Source: Flavobacterium sp. KACC 22763 (GTDB lineage Bacteria > Bacteroidota > Bacteroidia > Flavobacteriales > Flavobacteriaceae). From it: a DNA stretch of 64,000 nucleotides. Shown here piece by piece: positions 54,085-62,550 of the stretch; position 1 is the first letter of the stretch, and every line of letters starts with the position of its first letter. The notes beneath the pieces were generated by a model. That model saw only the letters and a program-made list of their open reading frames with translations, did no database searches and was not told the DNA's origin. The position numbers and the translations under genes were made by a program. The stretch lies in the NCBI RefSeq assembly GCF_028736155.1, contig NZ_CP117879.1, positions 2,728,001-2,792,000 of the forward strand, read 5' to 3'.

Positions 54085-54627
54085 ATGGAAATTAAAATTG
54101 GAACACCACAGATTCTAAAAATCCTGAATATTTTATCGTGGATTATTTTTATTGGCTTATGCGTAGAAGCCGGTATGTATCTTTTTAACGGAATTTATAC
54201 TATGACTATAAATTCCTATAATGCTCGCTTTCTTAATTTACTCGATCTCTACAATTACAGTCCTAGCTTTTACATTCAAGAAATATGTTTTATCAGCATT
54301 GTGGCAATATTAAAATCGATTATGTTTTATCTGATTGTAAAAATGCTGCACGAGAAAAAATTAAATATAGAACAACCTTTTACTCCAGAAACAGGACGCT
54401 TTATATCTTATCTCTCCTATTTAGCTTTCGGGATCGGATTATTTTCTTTTTGGGCTTTCAAATTCAACAATTGGTTGGTATCAAATGGTGTAAAACTCCC
54501 AACTTTAGAATCACTTAATCTTGAAGGCCATAACATTTGGATTTTTATGGCCATTGTGATGTTTGTAATCGGACAAATTTTTAAAAGAGGAATCGAAATT
54601 CAATCGGAAATTGACCTAACCATTTAA
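54085..54627 (+). CDS. DUF2975 domain membrane protein
   Basis: The protein has 180 residues with four membrane segments (about 12-32, 70-93, 110-130, 148-168) and family features such as GTPQILKILNILSWIIFIGL, EKKLNIEQPFTPETGRFI and VIGQIFKRGIEIQSEIDLTI. It lies 9 bp before an Xre-type HTH gene, the standard partner of DUF2975 proteins. The pair may form a small membrane-linked regulatory unit; the signal is unknown. Confidence 0.88.
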   Translation: MEIKIGTPQILKILNILSWIIFIGLCVEAGMYLFNGIYTMTINSYNARFLNLLDLYNYSPSFYIQEICFISIVAILKSIMFYLIVKMLHEKKLNIEQPFTPETGRFISYLSYLAFGIGLFSFWAFKFNNWLVSNGVKLPTLESLNLEGHNIWIFMAIVMFVIGQIFKRGIEIQSEIDLTI

Positions 54628-54636
54628 ACCAAAATT

Positions 54637-54843
54637 ATGCCCATTATAGTAAATTTAGACGTCATGATGGCAAAAAGAAAAATGTCATTAAATGAACTCT
54701 CAGAAAAAGTAGATTTAACATTATCAAATCTCTCCATATTAAAAACTGGTAAAGCAAAAGCAATCCGTTTCAGTACGCTCGAAGCCATCTGTAAAGTATT
54801 GGATTGCCAACCTGGAGATATTTTAGAATTTTCAGAAAAATAA
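54637..54843 (+). CDS. Small Xre-family HTH regulator (YozG type)
   Basis: The protein has 68 residues and is almost entirely one Cro/C1-type HTH: MMAKRKMSLNELSEKVDLTL, NLSILKTGKAKAIRFSTLEAI and CKVLDCQPGDILEF. It is cotranscribed with the DUF2975 gene. Such pairs usually regulate their own or neighbouring genes. Confidence 0.92.
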   Translation: MPIIVNLDVMMAKRKMSLNELSEKVDLTLSNLSILKTGKAKAIRFSTLEAICKVLDCQPGDILEFSEK

Positions 54844-54863
54844 CTAATAGTTTTTACACAATC

Positions 54864-54966
54864 TTGTCATTTCGACGAAGGAGAAATCTTCGTTAGAAAC
54901 TCGACAAAGATTGGGAATTACTTTGCGGAGCTACTTGCGGAGATTTCTCCTTCGTCGAAATGACAA
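54864..54966. repeat. MITE-like repeat copy B (GTCATTTCGACGAAGG family)
   Basis: Perfect 26-bp terminal inverted repeats lie at 54864-54889 and 54941-54966 (core GTCATTTCGACGAAGGAG), with a 51-bp middle including GCGGAGCTACTTGCGGAG. It is homologous to 17305-17408, where the left arm has decayed. No coding capacity; it fills most of the gap after the Xre gene. Confidence 0.88.
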
Positions 54967-55097
54967 ACTGTACTTAGCTCTGACAGATTTTAAAATCCAA
55001 TTCAACATCTTAAAATAAAATATTTTACTTTTAATTTGTATTTTCGTACAGAACTGATTTAAACTTTGAAACGATTACAAATCTAAAAAGTCTAAAA

Positions 55098-55691
55098 ATG
55101 AATGTTTTAATTGTTTACGCACATCCCAGTAAAAAATCATACACCTTTCAGGTTTTGGAAAGATTAAAATCTGTTTTAGGCAATGAAAATTGGTATATTG
55201 AAGTCTCCGATTTGTATGGATCTAATTTCATCAGCGATATGTCTGAAGCAGAATATGAGCGTGAAGGATTTGCCAAGACACAGCTTCCAATTCCTTCTGA
55301 TGTTTTAGCAGAACAAGAAAAAATAGAAAAAGCAGATGCTATTATTTTCTTGTATCCTGTCTGGTGGAGTGATTGTCCTGCAAAGTTAAAAGGCTGGTTT
55401 GATCGTGTTTATTCTGTTGGATACGCTTACGGACAAAATGAAACTTCAAGGAAAATGAAAACTATTCCGTATGGACTTGCAATCTGTACTGCCGGACATC
55501 CGAATGACTTTTTACATGAAATCGAAATAGCACAAAGCATGGAAAAAATTATGCTCGAAGACCGACTCGGAAAACGTTTTACGCACAAAGAAATGATTAT
55601 TTTAGGAGGAACATTAGAGCTTGAAAATGTAATGGCAAAACATTTTGAACTGATCAATAAAATCCCAGAAAAAATTAAAGCAACAATATAA
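55098..55691 (+). CDS. NAD(P)H-dependent flavodoxin-fold oxidoreductase (NQO/KefF type)
   Basis: The protein has 197 residues: FMN-binding first loop (MNVLIVYAHPSKKSYTFQVL), DLYGSNF, the segment IIFLYPVWWSDCPAKLKGWFDRV typical of the family, and TAGHPNDFL. It reduces quinones or similar acceptors in the cytoplasm. It stands alone after the repeat at 54864-54966 and just before two small membrane proteins. Confidence 0.88.
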   Translation: MNVLIVYAHPSKKSYTFQVLERLKSVLGNENWYIEVSDLYGSNFISDMSEAEYEREGFAKTQLPIPSDVLAEQEKIEKADAIIFLYPVWWSDCPAKLKGWFDRVYSVGYAYGQNETSRKMKTIPYGLAICTAGHPNDFLHEIEIAQSMEKIMLEDRLGKRFTHKEMIILGGTLELENVMAKHFELINKIPEKIKATI

Positions 55692-55714
55692 ATCACAAAT
55701 CTTACTTTATAAAA

Positions 55715-56158
55715 ATGATTGAAGACAATAATTCAGAAAAATCAGTTTTTGAAGAAATTCCAACCGAAAAAATATATTCAGAAAAAGCCATAAGAATAGG
55801 AACATTTTTTGCTGGTCCACTAGTGGCAGGTTATTGCATTGCAGAAAATTTTAAAGCTTTTAATGACTTTGAAAAAGCAAAAAATACATGGATTATTACA
55901 ACTCTATCAATGATTGCGATTATTGGGCTCATTTTTATCATTCCCGATAACTTTCCAAATATTCTCTTCCCAGTACTTTATTCAGCTGTCGCTTCTTATT
56001 TCTTGAAAAAATTTCAGGAACAGAATATTCAAAATCATATTAAAAATGGTGGCGAAACTTTCGGCGGATGGAGAGTAACTTTGATTGGTTTATTGAGCAT
56101 TCTTATATTTTTTGGAATTATTATGAGTGTAGTTCTATTAACAGAAAGTTCCATATAA
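55715..56158 (+). CDS. Hypothetical four-helix membrane protein
   Basis: The protein has 147 residues: an acidic N-terminal tail of about 20 residues, then hydrophobic segments at about 32-45, 62-80, 83-95 and 124-143. The segment VFEEIPTEKIYSEKAIRIGTF precedes the first helix. I do not recognise the family. It follows the oxidoreductase by 23 bp and may share its transcript. Confidence 0.65.
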   Translation: MIEDNNSEKSVFEEIPTEKIYSEKAIRIGTFFAGPLVAGYCIAENFKAFNDFEKAKNTWIITTLSMIAIIGLIFIIPDNFPNILFPVLYSAVASYFLKKFQEQNIQNHIKNGGETFGGWRVTLIGLLSILIFFGIIMSVVLLTESSI

Positions 56159-56231
56159 CTTTTGTAAAAAATATTATAACAAAACATTTCGAACTACGTT
56201 AATCACATTCTTAAAAAAAACACAATAGATT

Positions 56232-56684
56232 ATGCCTTTCAACAAAATAAAAGTTTACCACTTATTTTGGATTGTTTCTATTCTAGTTTTAATTATTGGT
56301 TTTATCAAAAGTTTTTATCCTAACTCTTTTCTGGATATTAATATTCATGACACTTATTATATAATTCCCAATCTTGAAATTACTGCTAGTTTATTTTTTC
56401 TCTATTTCTTTATGGGCTCAGGTTATTGGTTAATTGAAAAAGTTTTCAAAAAACAGCTTACAAAACCTTTGATTATAATTCACTCTATTATTTTGATTGG
56501 AAGTTTTATGATATATTGGTTTCTTTTTCTTTATTATAAACTAATTGCAAATAATGATTTCTCTCTCGTTGATGATTCTTTAATGCTAAATTTAGTATTA
56601 ATCTTAGAAATTTTTGTTATCCTTTTTGTTGCCACTCCTATTTACATTGCAAATTTTATGATGGCTTTCTTACGAAAAGAATAA
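56232..56684 (+). CDS. Small membrane protein with a cytochrome-oxidase-subunit-I-like segment
   Basis: The protein has 150 residues and four hydrophobic segments. Residues about 33-65 (FLDINIHDTYYIIP, then GYWLIEKVFKKQ) resemble the stretch of haem-copper oxidase subunit I around IHDTYFVVAHFHYVL and its following YW motif, but the haem-ligand histidine pair (HFH) is missing (PNLEI instead). It cannot be a functional oxidase subunit alone. It may be a family derived from that helix pair, or the likeness may be coincidental. AT-rich with few charged residues. Confidence 0.6.
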   Translation: MPFNKIKVYHLFWIVSILVLIIGFIKSFYPNSFLDINIHDTYYIIPNLEITASLFFLYFFMGSGYWLIEKVFKKQLTKPLIIIHSIILIGSFMIYWFLFLYYKLIANNDFSLVDDSLMLNLVLILEIFVILFVATPIYIANFMMAFLRKE

Positions 56685-56790
56685 GAACAGAGTTTGTCCG
56701 AAAAGCACCTCAAAATTGTCTTTTAAGCACCTTAACCAATTGATTTTTAGATTGTAATTTTACTTTACTAATTTAAAAAATCAATTAATT

Positions 56791-57279
56791 ATGAACACTC
56801 ACGATTTTACCACAACAATACTTCTCAATCAATCACCAGAAGAAGTTTTTAAAGCTATACAAAACGTTAAAGGCTGGTGGTCTGAAGAAATTGAAGGAAA
56901 AACAGCAAACGAAGGTGATGAATTTAAATATCATTACGAAGATGTTCACCGCTGTAAAATAAAATTGACAGAAGTCATTCCGAATCAAAAAATTGTCTGG
57001 CTGATTGAAGAAAACTATTTCAGTTTTACCAAAGACGATACCGAATGGACCAATACAACAGCTGTTTTTGACATTTCTAAAGAAGGTAACATGACAAAAC
57101 TCACTTTCACCCATGTTGGCCTAGTTCCAGAATACGAATGTTTTGATGTTTGCACAAAAGGTTGGAGCAACTATGTCGAAAACAGTTTGAAAAAATTAAT
57201 AGAAACTGGAAAAGGCCAGCCAAATGCTACAGGAAAACCTCAAATAGAAACTGAAAGAGCATTATCATCAAAAGAATAA
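56791..57279 (+). CDS. SRPBCC (AHSA1-type) domain protein
   Basis: The protein has 162 residues: START-like fold with the N-terminal strand TTTILLNQSPEEVFKAIQNVKGWW, a core strand region KIVWLIEENYFSF, and the C-terminal helix CTKGWSNYVENSLKKLIETGKGQP. Such proteins bind hydrophobic ligands or act as Hsp90-activator-like or stress proteins. The exact role is unknown. Confidence 0.85.
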   Translation: MNTHDFTTTILLNQSPEEVFKAIQNVKGWWSEEIEGKTANEGDEFKYHYEDVHRCKIKLTEVIPNQKIVWLIEENYFSFTKDDTEWTNTTAVFDISKEGNMTKLTFTHVGLVPEYECFDVCTKGWSNYVENSLKKLIETGKGQPNATGKPQIETERALSSKE

Positions 57280-57314
57280 TTTTCTTACTTTCGTTATAAC
57301 AAAAAACGAAAGTT

Positions 57315-57731
57315 ATGAATCCATTTTTAAGAAATACTTTGGCCGTAATTGCAGGTCTTGTTATCGGAAGCATAGTCAACATGAGCATCATTTTAATAAG
57401 CGGCTCTATAATTCCGCCTCCAAATGGTGCTGATGTTACGACTACAGAAGGTTTACAAGCTACTATGCACTTATTCGAGCCAAAGCATTTTCTTTTTCCA
57501 TTTTTAGCCCACGCAATCGGAACTTTTGCTGGAGCACTCACAACTGCATCATCTGCTGCCTCTAGCAAAACAAAATTAGCGTTTGTTATTGGAGCTTTCT
57601 TTTTATTTGGCGGCATCACAATGGTCTTTACACTTCCATCTCCAATTTGGTTCAGCATTGTCGATTTAGTTTTTGCTTATCTTCCAATGGCTTATCTGGC
57701 TTCTAAAATTGCGGTAAAAAAGAAAATCTAA
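57315..57731 (+). CDS. Hypothetical four-helix membrane protein
   Basis: The protein has 138 residues with helices at about 6-30, 58-77, 86-106 and 112-132, and the phrase SIILISGSIIPPPNGADVTTTEGL between the first two. It ends KIAVKKKI on the probable cytoplasmic side. I do not recognise a named family. It precedes the ArsR-like domain gene by 8 bp, so the two are probably cotranscribed. Confidence 0.65.
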   Translation: MNPFLRNTLAVIAGLVIGSIVNMSIILISGSIIPPPNGADVTTTEGLQATMHLFEPKHFLFPFLAHAIGTFAGALTTASSAASSKTKLAFVIGAFFLFGGITMVFTLPSPIWFSIVDLVFAYLPMAYLASKIAVKKKI

Positions 57732-57739
57732 AGAAAAAG

Positions 57740-57952
57740 ATGGAAACCAAAAATACTATAAAGCCAGCCAAAAAATGCTACAGTCATATTGGTGGTAAAC
57801 TCGGCGAACTGCTTTTTGAAACATTCGCAGACAAAAAATGGATCGCAAAAAATGAAGCTTCAAACAAACATTTTTACATTACCAAATTGGGAGAAAAAGA
57901 GTTTGCAAAATTGGGCATTGATCTTTCTAAAATCAAATCGGAAGAAGTTTAA
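57740..57952 (+). CDS. Orphan C-terminal domain of ArsR-type regulators, no HTH
   Basis: The protein has 70 residues. Residues about 10-60 (KKCYSHIGGKLGELLFETFADKKW, then FYITKLGEKEFAKLGIDL) match the C-terminal part of ArsR-family regulators that end in C..HxxGxLG...W and L(T/K)xxG. The N-terminal winged HTH of those proteins is absent, and no HTH lies immediately upstream; the preceding gene encodes a membrane protein. It may bind the ligand alone or be a remnant. AT-rich, like its neighbours. Confidence 0.7.
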   Translation: METKNTIKPAKKCYSHIGGKLGELLFETFADKKWIAKNEASNKHFYITKLGEKEFAKLGIDLSKIKSEEV

Positions 57953-58031
57953 TTTTATAAATTCCTAAGTATTTTCTGCAAAATTTATAGCGCTTTATTT
58001 CATAACTTAGTTTGTTTTTAAATTTTGAATT

Positions 58032-58400
58032 ATGACTAATAAAGAAATCGCTAAAAACTTCCTGAAACTAGCAGCAAAAGGGCATCCTCATGAAGGTTTT
58101 CGATTATATGTCGGAAAGAATTTCAAACACCATAATGCCTACTTCAAAGGTGATGCAGAGACATTAATGCTTGCTATGGAAGTATCAGCCAGAACAAACC
58201 CAAATAAAGTTTTTAAAATACATCATATTTTAGAAGACGGAAACCTTGTTGCTGTACATTCGCATCTCAAACAAACGCGTTCAGATATTGGTTTTGCCGT
58301 CGTGCATATTCTCAAATTCAAATTGAATAAAATCGTCGAACTTTGGGATCTTGGACAACCTGTTCCTAAAGATTCTATTAATGAAAACGGAATGTTTTAG
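58032..58400 (+). CDS. SnoaL-like / NTF2-fold protein
   Basis: The protein has 122 residues, one cone-shaped alpha+beta domain: FLKLAAKGHPHEGFRLYVGKNFKHHNAYFKGD, IHHILEDGNLVAVHSHL, and VVHILKFKLNKIVELWDLGQPVP. It belongs to the SnoaL-like polyketide cyclase/NTF2 group. Substrate unknown; a stand-alone gene. Confidence 0.85.
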   Translation: MTNKEIAKNFLKLAAKGHPHEGFRLYVGKNFKHHNAYFKGDAETLMLAMEVSARTNPNKVFKIHHILEDGNLVAVHSHLKQTRSDIGFAVVHILKFKLNKIVELWDLGQPVPKDSINENGMF

Positions 58401-58402
58401 TT

Positions 58403-58538
58403 AATTGTGAATTGTTAATGGTAAATTATTAATTATAGAATACTATAAAAAATCATCAACTATATTCAATCGAGCAACCATTAAACATTAAACAATAACA
58501 ATTTACAATTCACCATTAACAATTCACCATTAACAATT
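58403..58538. repeat. Inverted repeats before the serine hydrolase gene
   Basis: AATTGTTAATGG (58410-58421) is complementary to two copies of CCATTAACAATT (58513-58524 and 58527-58538). It is low-complexity, AT-rich repeat DNA in the promoter region of the gene at 58543; no clear -7 box could be separated from it. Confidence 0.6.
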
Positions 58539-58542
58539 ATAA

Positions 58543-59583
58543 ATGAACTTCATCACCAAAATCTCCTTATTATTAGTTTTAATACTAACTTCTTGCAATT
58601 CATCGGCCCAAAAAAAAGACGATTATAAAAAAAGTATTGATAGTATACTTCAAAGCGCTAACCCTAAATTTAATGGTGTGGTTTTGATTTCTCAAAACGG
58701 AAAAACACTGTATTCAAAAGTTGAAGGTTTTTCAAATTTCGAAACTAAAAAACCTTTAAAATTAGATACGCAATTTGAAATCATGTCTAACAGTAAATTA
58801 ATTGCTGCAACTCTGCTTTTATTAGAAGTCGAAAAAGGAAAAGTAGATTTGAATGCACCAATCAAAAAATATTTACCCGAACTAACTCAAACTTGGGCAG
58901 ATTCGGTAACGGTTCATCAGCTTTTAAATCATTCTCACGGAATTGTCGATTTACAAAAACCGTTGGCATTTAAACCTGGAACCGATTTTAAATACGGAAA
59001 TATAAGTTTTAATCTGGTTGCAAAAATTGTCGAATTCAGCTCTAAAAAAAGCTATACAGAGGTTGCCGAATCGCTTTTTAAGAAATTAAAAATGAATCAC
59101 ACTTTTTGTTATTCAAAAGATAAAGAACAAAATTTGGCAACGGGTTATTATAATGTGAAAAATCAATTGGAACCTGATACCTCAAGACAAATCACAGATG
59201 AAACCTTAGGCGCAGACGGCATAATTTCAACCGTTTCTGATTTAGCAATTTGGAACAATAATCTTCATAAGGGAAAGATTCTAAAACCAGAATCGTATCA
59301 ATTGTTAATTAAAAATACCATTTTATCTCAGCATAATTTCTTCGGAAAAGAAAAACAGCCTTATGGATACGGAATTCGAATTGTAGAAGAAGAATCTGTT
59401 AAGTATCTTGGACATACAGGTTTGGGAGACGGGTTTTCTGGTGTAAATTTGTATTTCCCAAAAAGTGATGTAAGTTTGATTGCATTGGAAAATCAGATGC
59501 CTGAAGATGCTAATTTGTTTTATGCGACTGAATTTAAAATCAAAAACATTCTTTTGAAAAGCGATTTATTAAAGAAAAAGTAA
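58543..59583 (+). CDS. Serine hydrolase of the beta-lactamase family, lipoprotein
   Basis: The protein has 346 residues with lipobox LTSC (Cys18). Active-site motifs of the class C/penicillin-binding fold are SxxK at Ser82-Lys85 (MSNSKLIAATLLLLE), YGN (YGNISFNL) and HTG (GHTGLGDGFSG). It probably acts as an esterase or D-alanyl-D-alanine hydrolase at the envelope; a beta-lactamase role cannot be inferred. It is followed 6 bp later by a DUF1801 gene. Confidence 0.87.
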   Translation: MNFITKISLLLVLILTSCNSSAQKKDDYKKSIDSILQSANPKFNGVVLISQNGKTLYSKVEGFSNFETKKPLKLDTQFEIMSNSKLIAATLLLLEVEKGKVDLNAPIKKYLPELTQTWADSVTVHQLLNHSHGIVDLQKPLAFKPGTDFKYGNISFNLVAKIVEFSSKKSYTEVAESLFKKLKMNHTFCYSKDKEQNLATGYYNVKNQLEPDTSRQITDETLGADGIISTVSDLAIWNNNLHKGKILKPESYQLLIKNTILSQHNFFGKEKQPYGYGIRIVEEESVKYLGHTGLGDGFSGVNLYFPKSDVSLIALENQMPEDANLFYATEFKIKNILLKSDLLKKK

Positions 59584-59589
59584 ACTAAA

Positions 59590-60015
59590 ATGGCAAAAAA
59601 TAAAACCACAGAAACTCAAAACAGCGTGACTGATTTTATTAACGCTGTTGAAAATGATGTTAAAAGAAACGATGCTTTTGAACTTCTAAAAATAATTGAG
59701 AAAATAACAGGTTTTGAACCCAAAATGTGGGGGCCAAGCATTATTGGTTTTGGAAGTTATCATTATAAATATGAAAGCGGACATGAAGGAGATGCGCCAC
59801 TTGCGGGGTTTTCGCCAAGAAAAACAGCGATGACTGTTTATTTCTATCTGCCTGAAGAAAAAAGAGAAGCACTTTTATCTAAACTAGGAAAGCATACTTC
59901 GTCAAAAGCCTGTATTTACATTAAAAAATTGGCTGATATTGATATCGAAACCTTAAAAAAGATAATTTTACTTTCAATTGAATACACCCAAAATTTATAT
60001 CCGCAAAATAAATGA
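59590..60015 (+). CDS. DUF1801 domain protein
   Basis: The protein has 141 residues: VTDFINAVENDVKRNDAFELLKII, MWGPSIIGFGSYHYKYESGHEGDAP, then FSPRKTAMTVYFYLPE and ACIYIKKLADIDIETLKKII. YdhG-like fold, unknown role. Its stop overlaps the start of the MBL gene by four bases (ATGA at 60012-60015), a translational coupling. Confidence 0.85.
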   Translation: MAKNKTTETQNSVTDFINAVENDVKRNDAFELLKIIEKITGFEPKMWGPSIIGFGSYHYKYESGHEGDAPLAGFSPRKTAMTVYFYLPEEKREALLSKLGKHTSSKACIYIKKLADIDIETLKKIILLSIEYTQNLYPQNK

Positions 60016-61115
60016 TAACATTCCTAATTCTATTATTCCTGATTGCTTTTGCAATTTATATGTTTCTGCAGCATCCAAAATTCGGAAAAGCACCTTCGGG
60101 CGAAAGATTAATTCAGATTCAAAATTCACCTCAATATAAAAACGGAAAATTCGAAAATCAGAGTTTTACTCCAGATTTAGCTGAAGGAGCAAGTATGGCT
60201 GGTGTTTTGTTTGAATTTTTCTTTAAAAAAGTAGATCGAAAAATCCCGACAGATTTGATTCCGTCTGTAAAAACCAATTTAAAGAAACTGGCCTTAGACC
60301 AAGATATTTTAGTTTGGTTTGGACATTCGTCTTATTTTATTCAGTTGGAAGGAAAACGTTTTTTGATAGATCCCGTTTTTAGCGGTAACGCCTCTCCTAT
60401 TCCTGGCACAACAAAATCGTTTAAAGGTTCTGATATTTATTCAGTTGAAGATCTTCCAGAAATTGACTATTTATTGATTACACACGATCATTATGATCAT
60501 TTGGATTACGATACGATTTTAAAATTAAAACCTAAAACTAAAAAGATAATCACAGCTCTTGGCGTAGGTTCTCATTTGGAATTCTGGGGCTTTGCTCCTG
60601 AAATTATTATTGAAAAAGATTGGTACTCAAAAATAGAATTAGATCAAAATCTAACCATTCATACTGCTCCTTCTCGCCATTTTTCGGGCAGAGGTTTTAA
60701 AAGATGCAATACGCTTTGGACTTCTTTTATACTGGAAACTAAAGATTTCAAAATGTATTTGGGCGGAGACAGCGGTTATGATTCGCATTTTGCTGCAATT
60801 GGCGAGAAATATGGCCCGTTTGACATTGCTTTGCTTGACAATGGCCAATACAATGAAAAATGGAAATATATTCACAACATGCCAGAAGATGTAATACAAG
60901 CCATGAAAGACTTGAAAGCTAAAAGGGTATTTCCTGTACATTCTTCGAAATTTGCTTTATCACTACATTCTTGGGACGAACCTTTAAATAAAGTGACTGA
61001 ATTAAATAATCTCTCAGAAAATCCGATTCCGTTAGTAACGCCAATGATCGGTGAAGCTGTTGAATTAAAAAACGACAAACAAGAATTTCAACAATGGTGG
61101 AAAGAGGTGAATTAA
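60012..61115 (+). CDS. MBL-fold metallohydrolase (UlaG/NAPE-PLD type), membrane-anchored
   Basis: The protein has 367 residues: an N-terminal membrane helix (MITFLILLFLIAFAIYMFLQ) and a metallo-beta-lactamase fold with HDHYDH (His158-His163), later His in APSRHFSGRG, Asp in GGDSGYDSHF, and His in VFPVHSSKFAL. This branch hydrolyses phosphodiester-like or lactone substrates, including N-acyl-phosphatidylethanolamine-type lipids; the substrate here is unknown. It is translationally coupled to the DUF1801 gene before it. Confidence 0.87.
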   Translation: MITFLILLFLIAFAIYMFLQHPKFGKAPSGERLIQIQNSPQYKNGKFENQSFTPDLAEGASMAGVLFEFFFKKVDRKIPTDLIPSVKTNLKKLALDQDILVWFGHSSYFIQLEGKRFLIDPVFSGNASPIPGTTKSFKGSDIYSVEDLPEIDYLLITHDHYDHLDYDTILKLKPKTKKIITALGVGSHLEFWGFAPEIIIEKDWYSKIELDQNLTIHTAPSRHFSGRGFKRCNTLWTSFILETKDFKMYLGGDSGYDSHFAAIGEKYGPFDIALLDNGQYNEKWKYIHNMPEDVIQAMKDLKAKRVFPVHSSKFALSLHSWDEPLNKVTELNNLSENPIPLVTPMIGEAVELKNDKQEFQQWWKEVN

Positions 61116-61159
61116 TTATGAGTTGTGAATTGTGAGTTCTAAATCTATGCAATGTCACC

Positions 61160-61213
61160 CTGAGCGAAGTCGAAGGGCGCTCCAATTGGTACTAGGGCTT
61201 CGACTTCGCTCAG
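61160..61213. repeat. Palindromic repeat (CTGAGCGAAGTCGAAG family)
   Basis: CTGAGCGAAGTCGAAG (61160-61175) and CTTCGACTTCGCTCAG (61198-61213) are perfect 16-bp inverted arms. Half copies occur at about 48351-48369 and 62459-62477. A dispersed repeat family. Confidence 0.85.
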
Positions 61214-61282
61214 CCTGGCAAAAGTAAGCAAAACATGAAACCTGAAACTTGAAACTCTAAAACCAGAAACAAACTAAATACC

Positions 61283-62407
61283 GTGAAACAAAAAATAATA
61301 CTTCTGTTCTTTTTCTTCCTTTTAACAACCAGCATTTTTTCACAAAATACTTATGTGTTTTTAGGTTCTTATAATCGCGATAAAACGGCAGAAACGATTC
61401 AGGTTTATCAATTGGATACTTTGAATGGGAAACTCACTAAGTTTACTTCGGTTAAAAATATTGTGAATCCATCTTATTTAACAGTTTCTCCAAACGGTAA
61501 ATATGTTTATGCATGCACAGATACAAAAACTCCAAATGCAGGAAGCGTAAGCAGTTTTGAATTTAATACCACAGCAAAAACTTTGACTTTTTTAAACAGC
61601 CAAAGAAGCGGTGGCGAAAATCCAGTGTATGTCAGCGTGCACAAAAACGGAAAATGGCTTGCCAATGCCAATTATACAGAAGGAAGTGTATCGGTTTATC
61701 CAATTCTGGAAAATGGCAGGATTGATTCTATTGCGCAAAATTTTCACTATACAGACGGAAGCGTAAACAAAGAAAGACAAACCAAATCTCATGTGCACTC
61801 GGCAGTATTTTCTCCGCAGGGCAATTATTTATTTTTACCCGATTTAGGCGCCGATAAAATACGTAGTTATGCTTTTGATGAAAATCAGAAAAAGCCTTTA
61901 ATTAAAACTCAAAATCCATTTACGAAAACTGATTTAGAAGCTGGTCCAAGACATTTTACTTTTCATCCGAATCAAAAATGGGGATATTGTATTGAAGAAA
62001 TGGCGGGACAGATAAGTGTTTACAATTATGAAAATGGTGTTTTAAACAAAGTGCAGCGCATTGCCACACATCCCGACAAAATCAAAGAAGGTTTTGAGAG
62101 CTCTGATATTCATATTTCTCCTGACGGAAAATTTCTTTACGCGACAAACCGAGGTAAAGAAAACAATATTGCGATATTCTCTATTGATGAAAACGGATTA
62201 TTGAAAAACATTGGCTATCAATCTACACGAGGAAAACATCCTCGTATATTTGCTATTGACGAAAGCGGAAAATTTCTAGTTGCTTCGAATGTGCAAACCA
62301 ATAATGTAGTTGTTTTTAAAAGAGATTCTAAAACGGGATTATTAAAAAAAGTAGGGAAACAGATTAAAATGCAAAATGTTTCTTGTGTGCAGATTAAACA
62401 GATATAA
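61283..62407 (+). CDS. Exported lactonase family beta-propeller (6-phosphogluconolactonase-like)
   Basis: The 374-residue protein starts at GTG 61283 (then KQKIILLFFFFLLTTSIFSQ, a good signal peptide). It has a seven-bladed propeller: repeated blades with YVFLGSYNRDKTAETIQVYQ, VSPNGKYVYACTDTKTPNAG, PLIKTQNPFTKTDLEAGPRH and HISPDGKFLYATNRGKENN. Family relatives hydrolyse 6-phosphogluconolactone, but an exported form more likely acts on other lactones or binds ligands. No clear promoter was found in the repeats upstream. Confidence 0.85.
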   Translation: MKQKIILLFFFFLLTTSIFSQNTYVFLGSYNRDKTAETIQVYQLDTLNGKLTKFTSVKNIVNPSYLTVSPNGKYVYACTDTKTPNAGSVSSFEFNTTAKTLTFLNSQRSGGENPVYVSVHKNGKWLANANYTEGSVSVYPILENGRIDSIAQNFHYTDGSVNKERQTKSHVHSAVFSPQGNYLFLPDLGADKIRSYAFDENQKKPLIKTQNPFTKTDLEAGPRHFTFHPNQKWGYCIEEMAGQISVYNYENGVLNKVQRIATHPDKIKEGFESSDIHISPDGKFLYATNRGKENNIAIFSIDENGLLKNIGYQSTRGKHPRIFAIDESGKFLVASNVQTNNVVVFKRDSKTGLLKKVGKQIKMQNVSCVQIKQI

Positions 62408-62550
62408 TTTTTTGTTTCACGCAGATTTTGCAGATTAAAACAGATTTTATTTTGTCTTCCTGAGCGAAGTCGAAGGATCGCTAGTGAATTGACACAGATT
62501 AAAAATCAGAAACTAAATGGAATAAAAACGAACCATAAAAACCATCAAAA

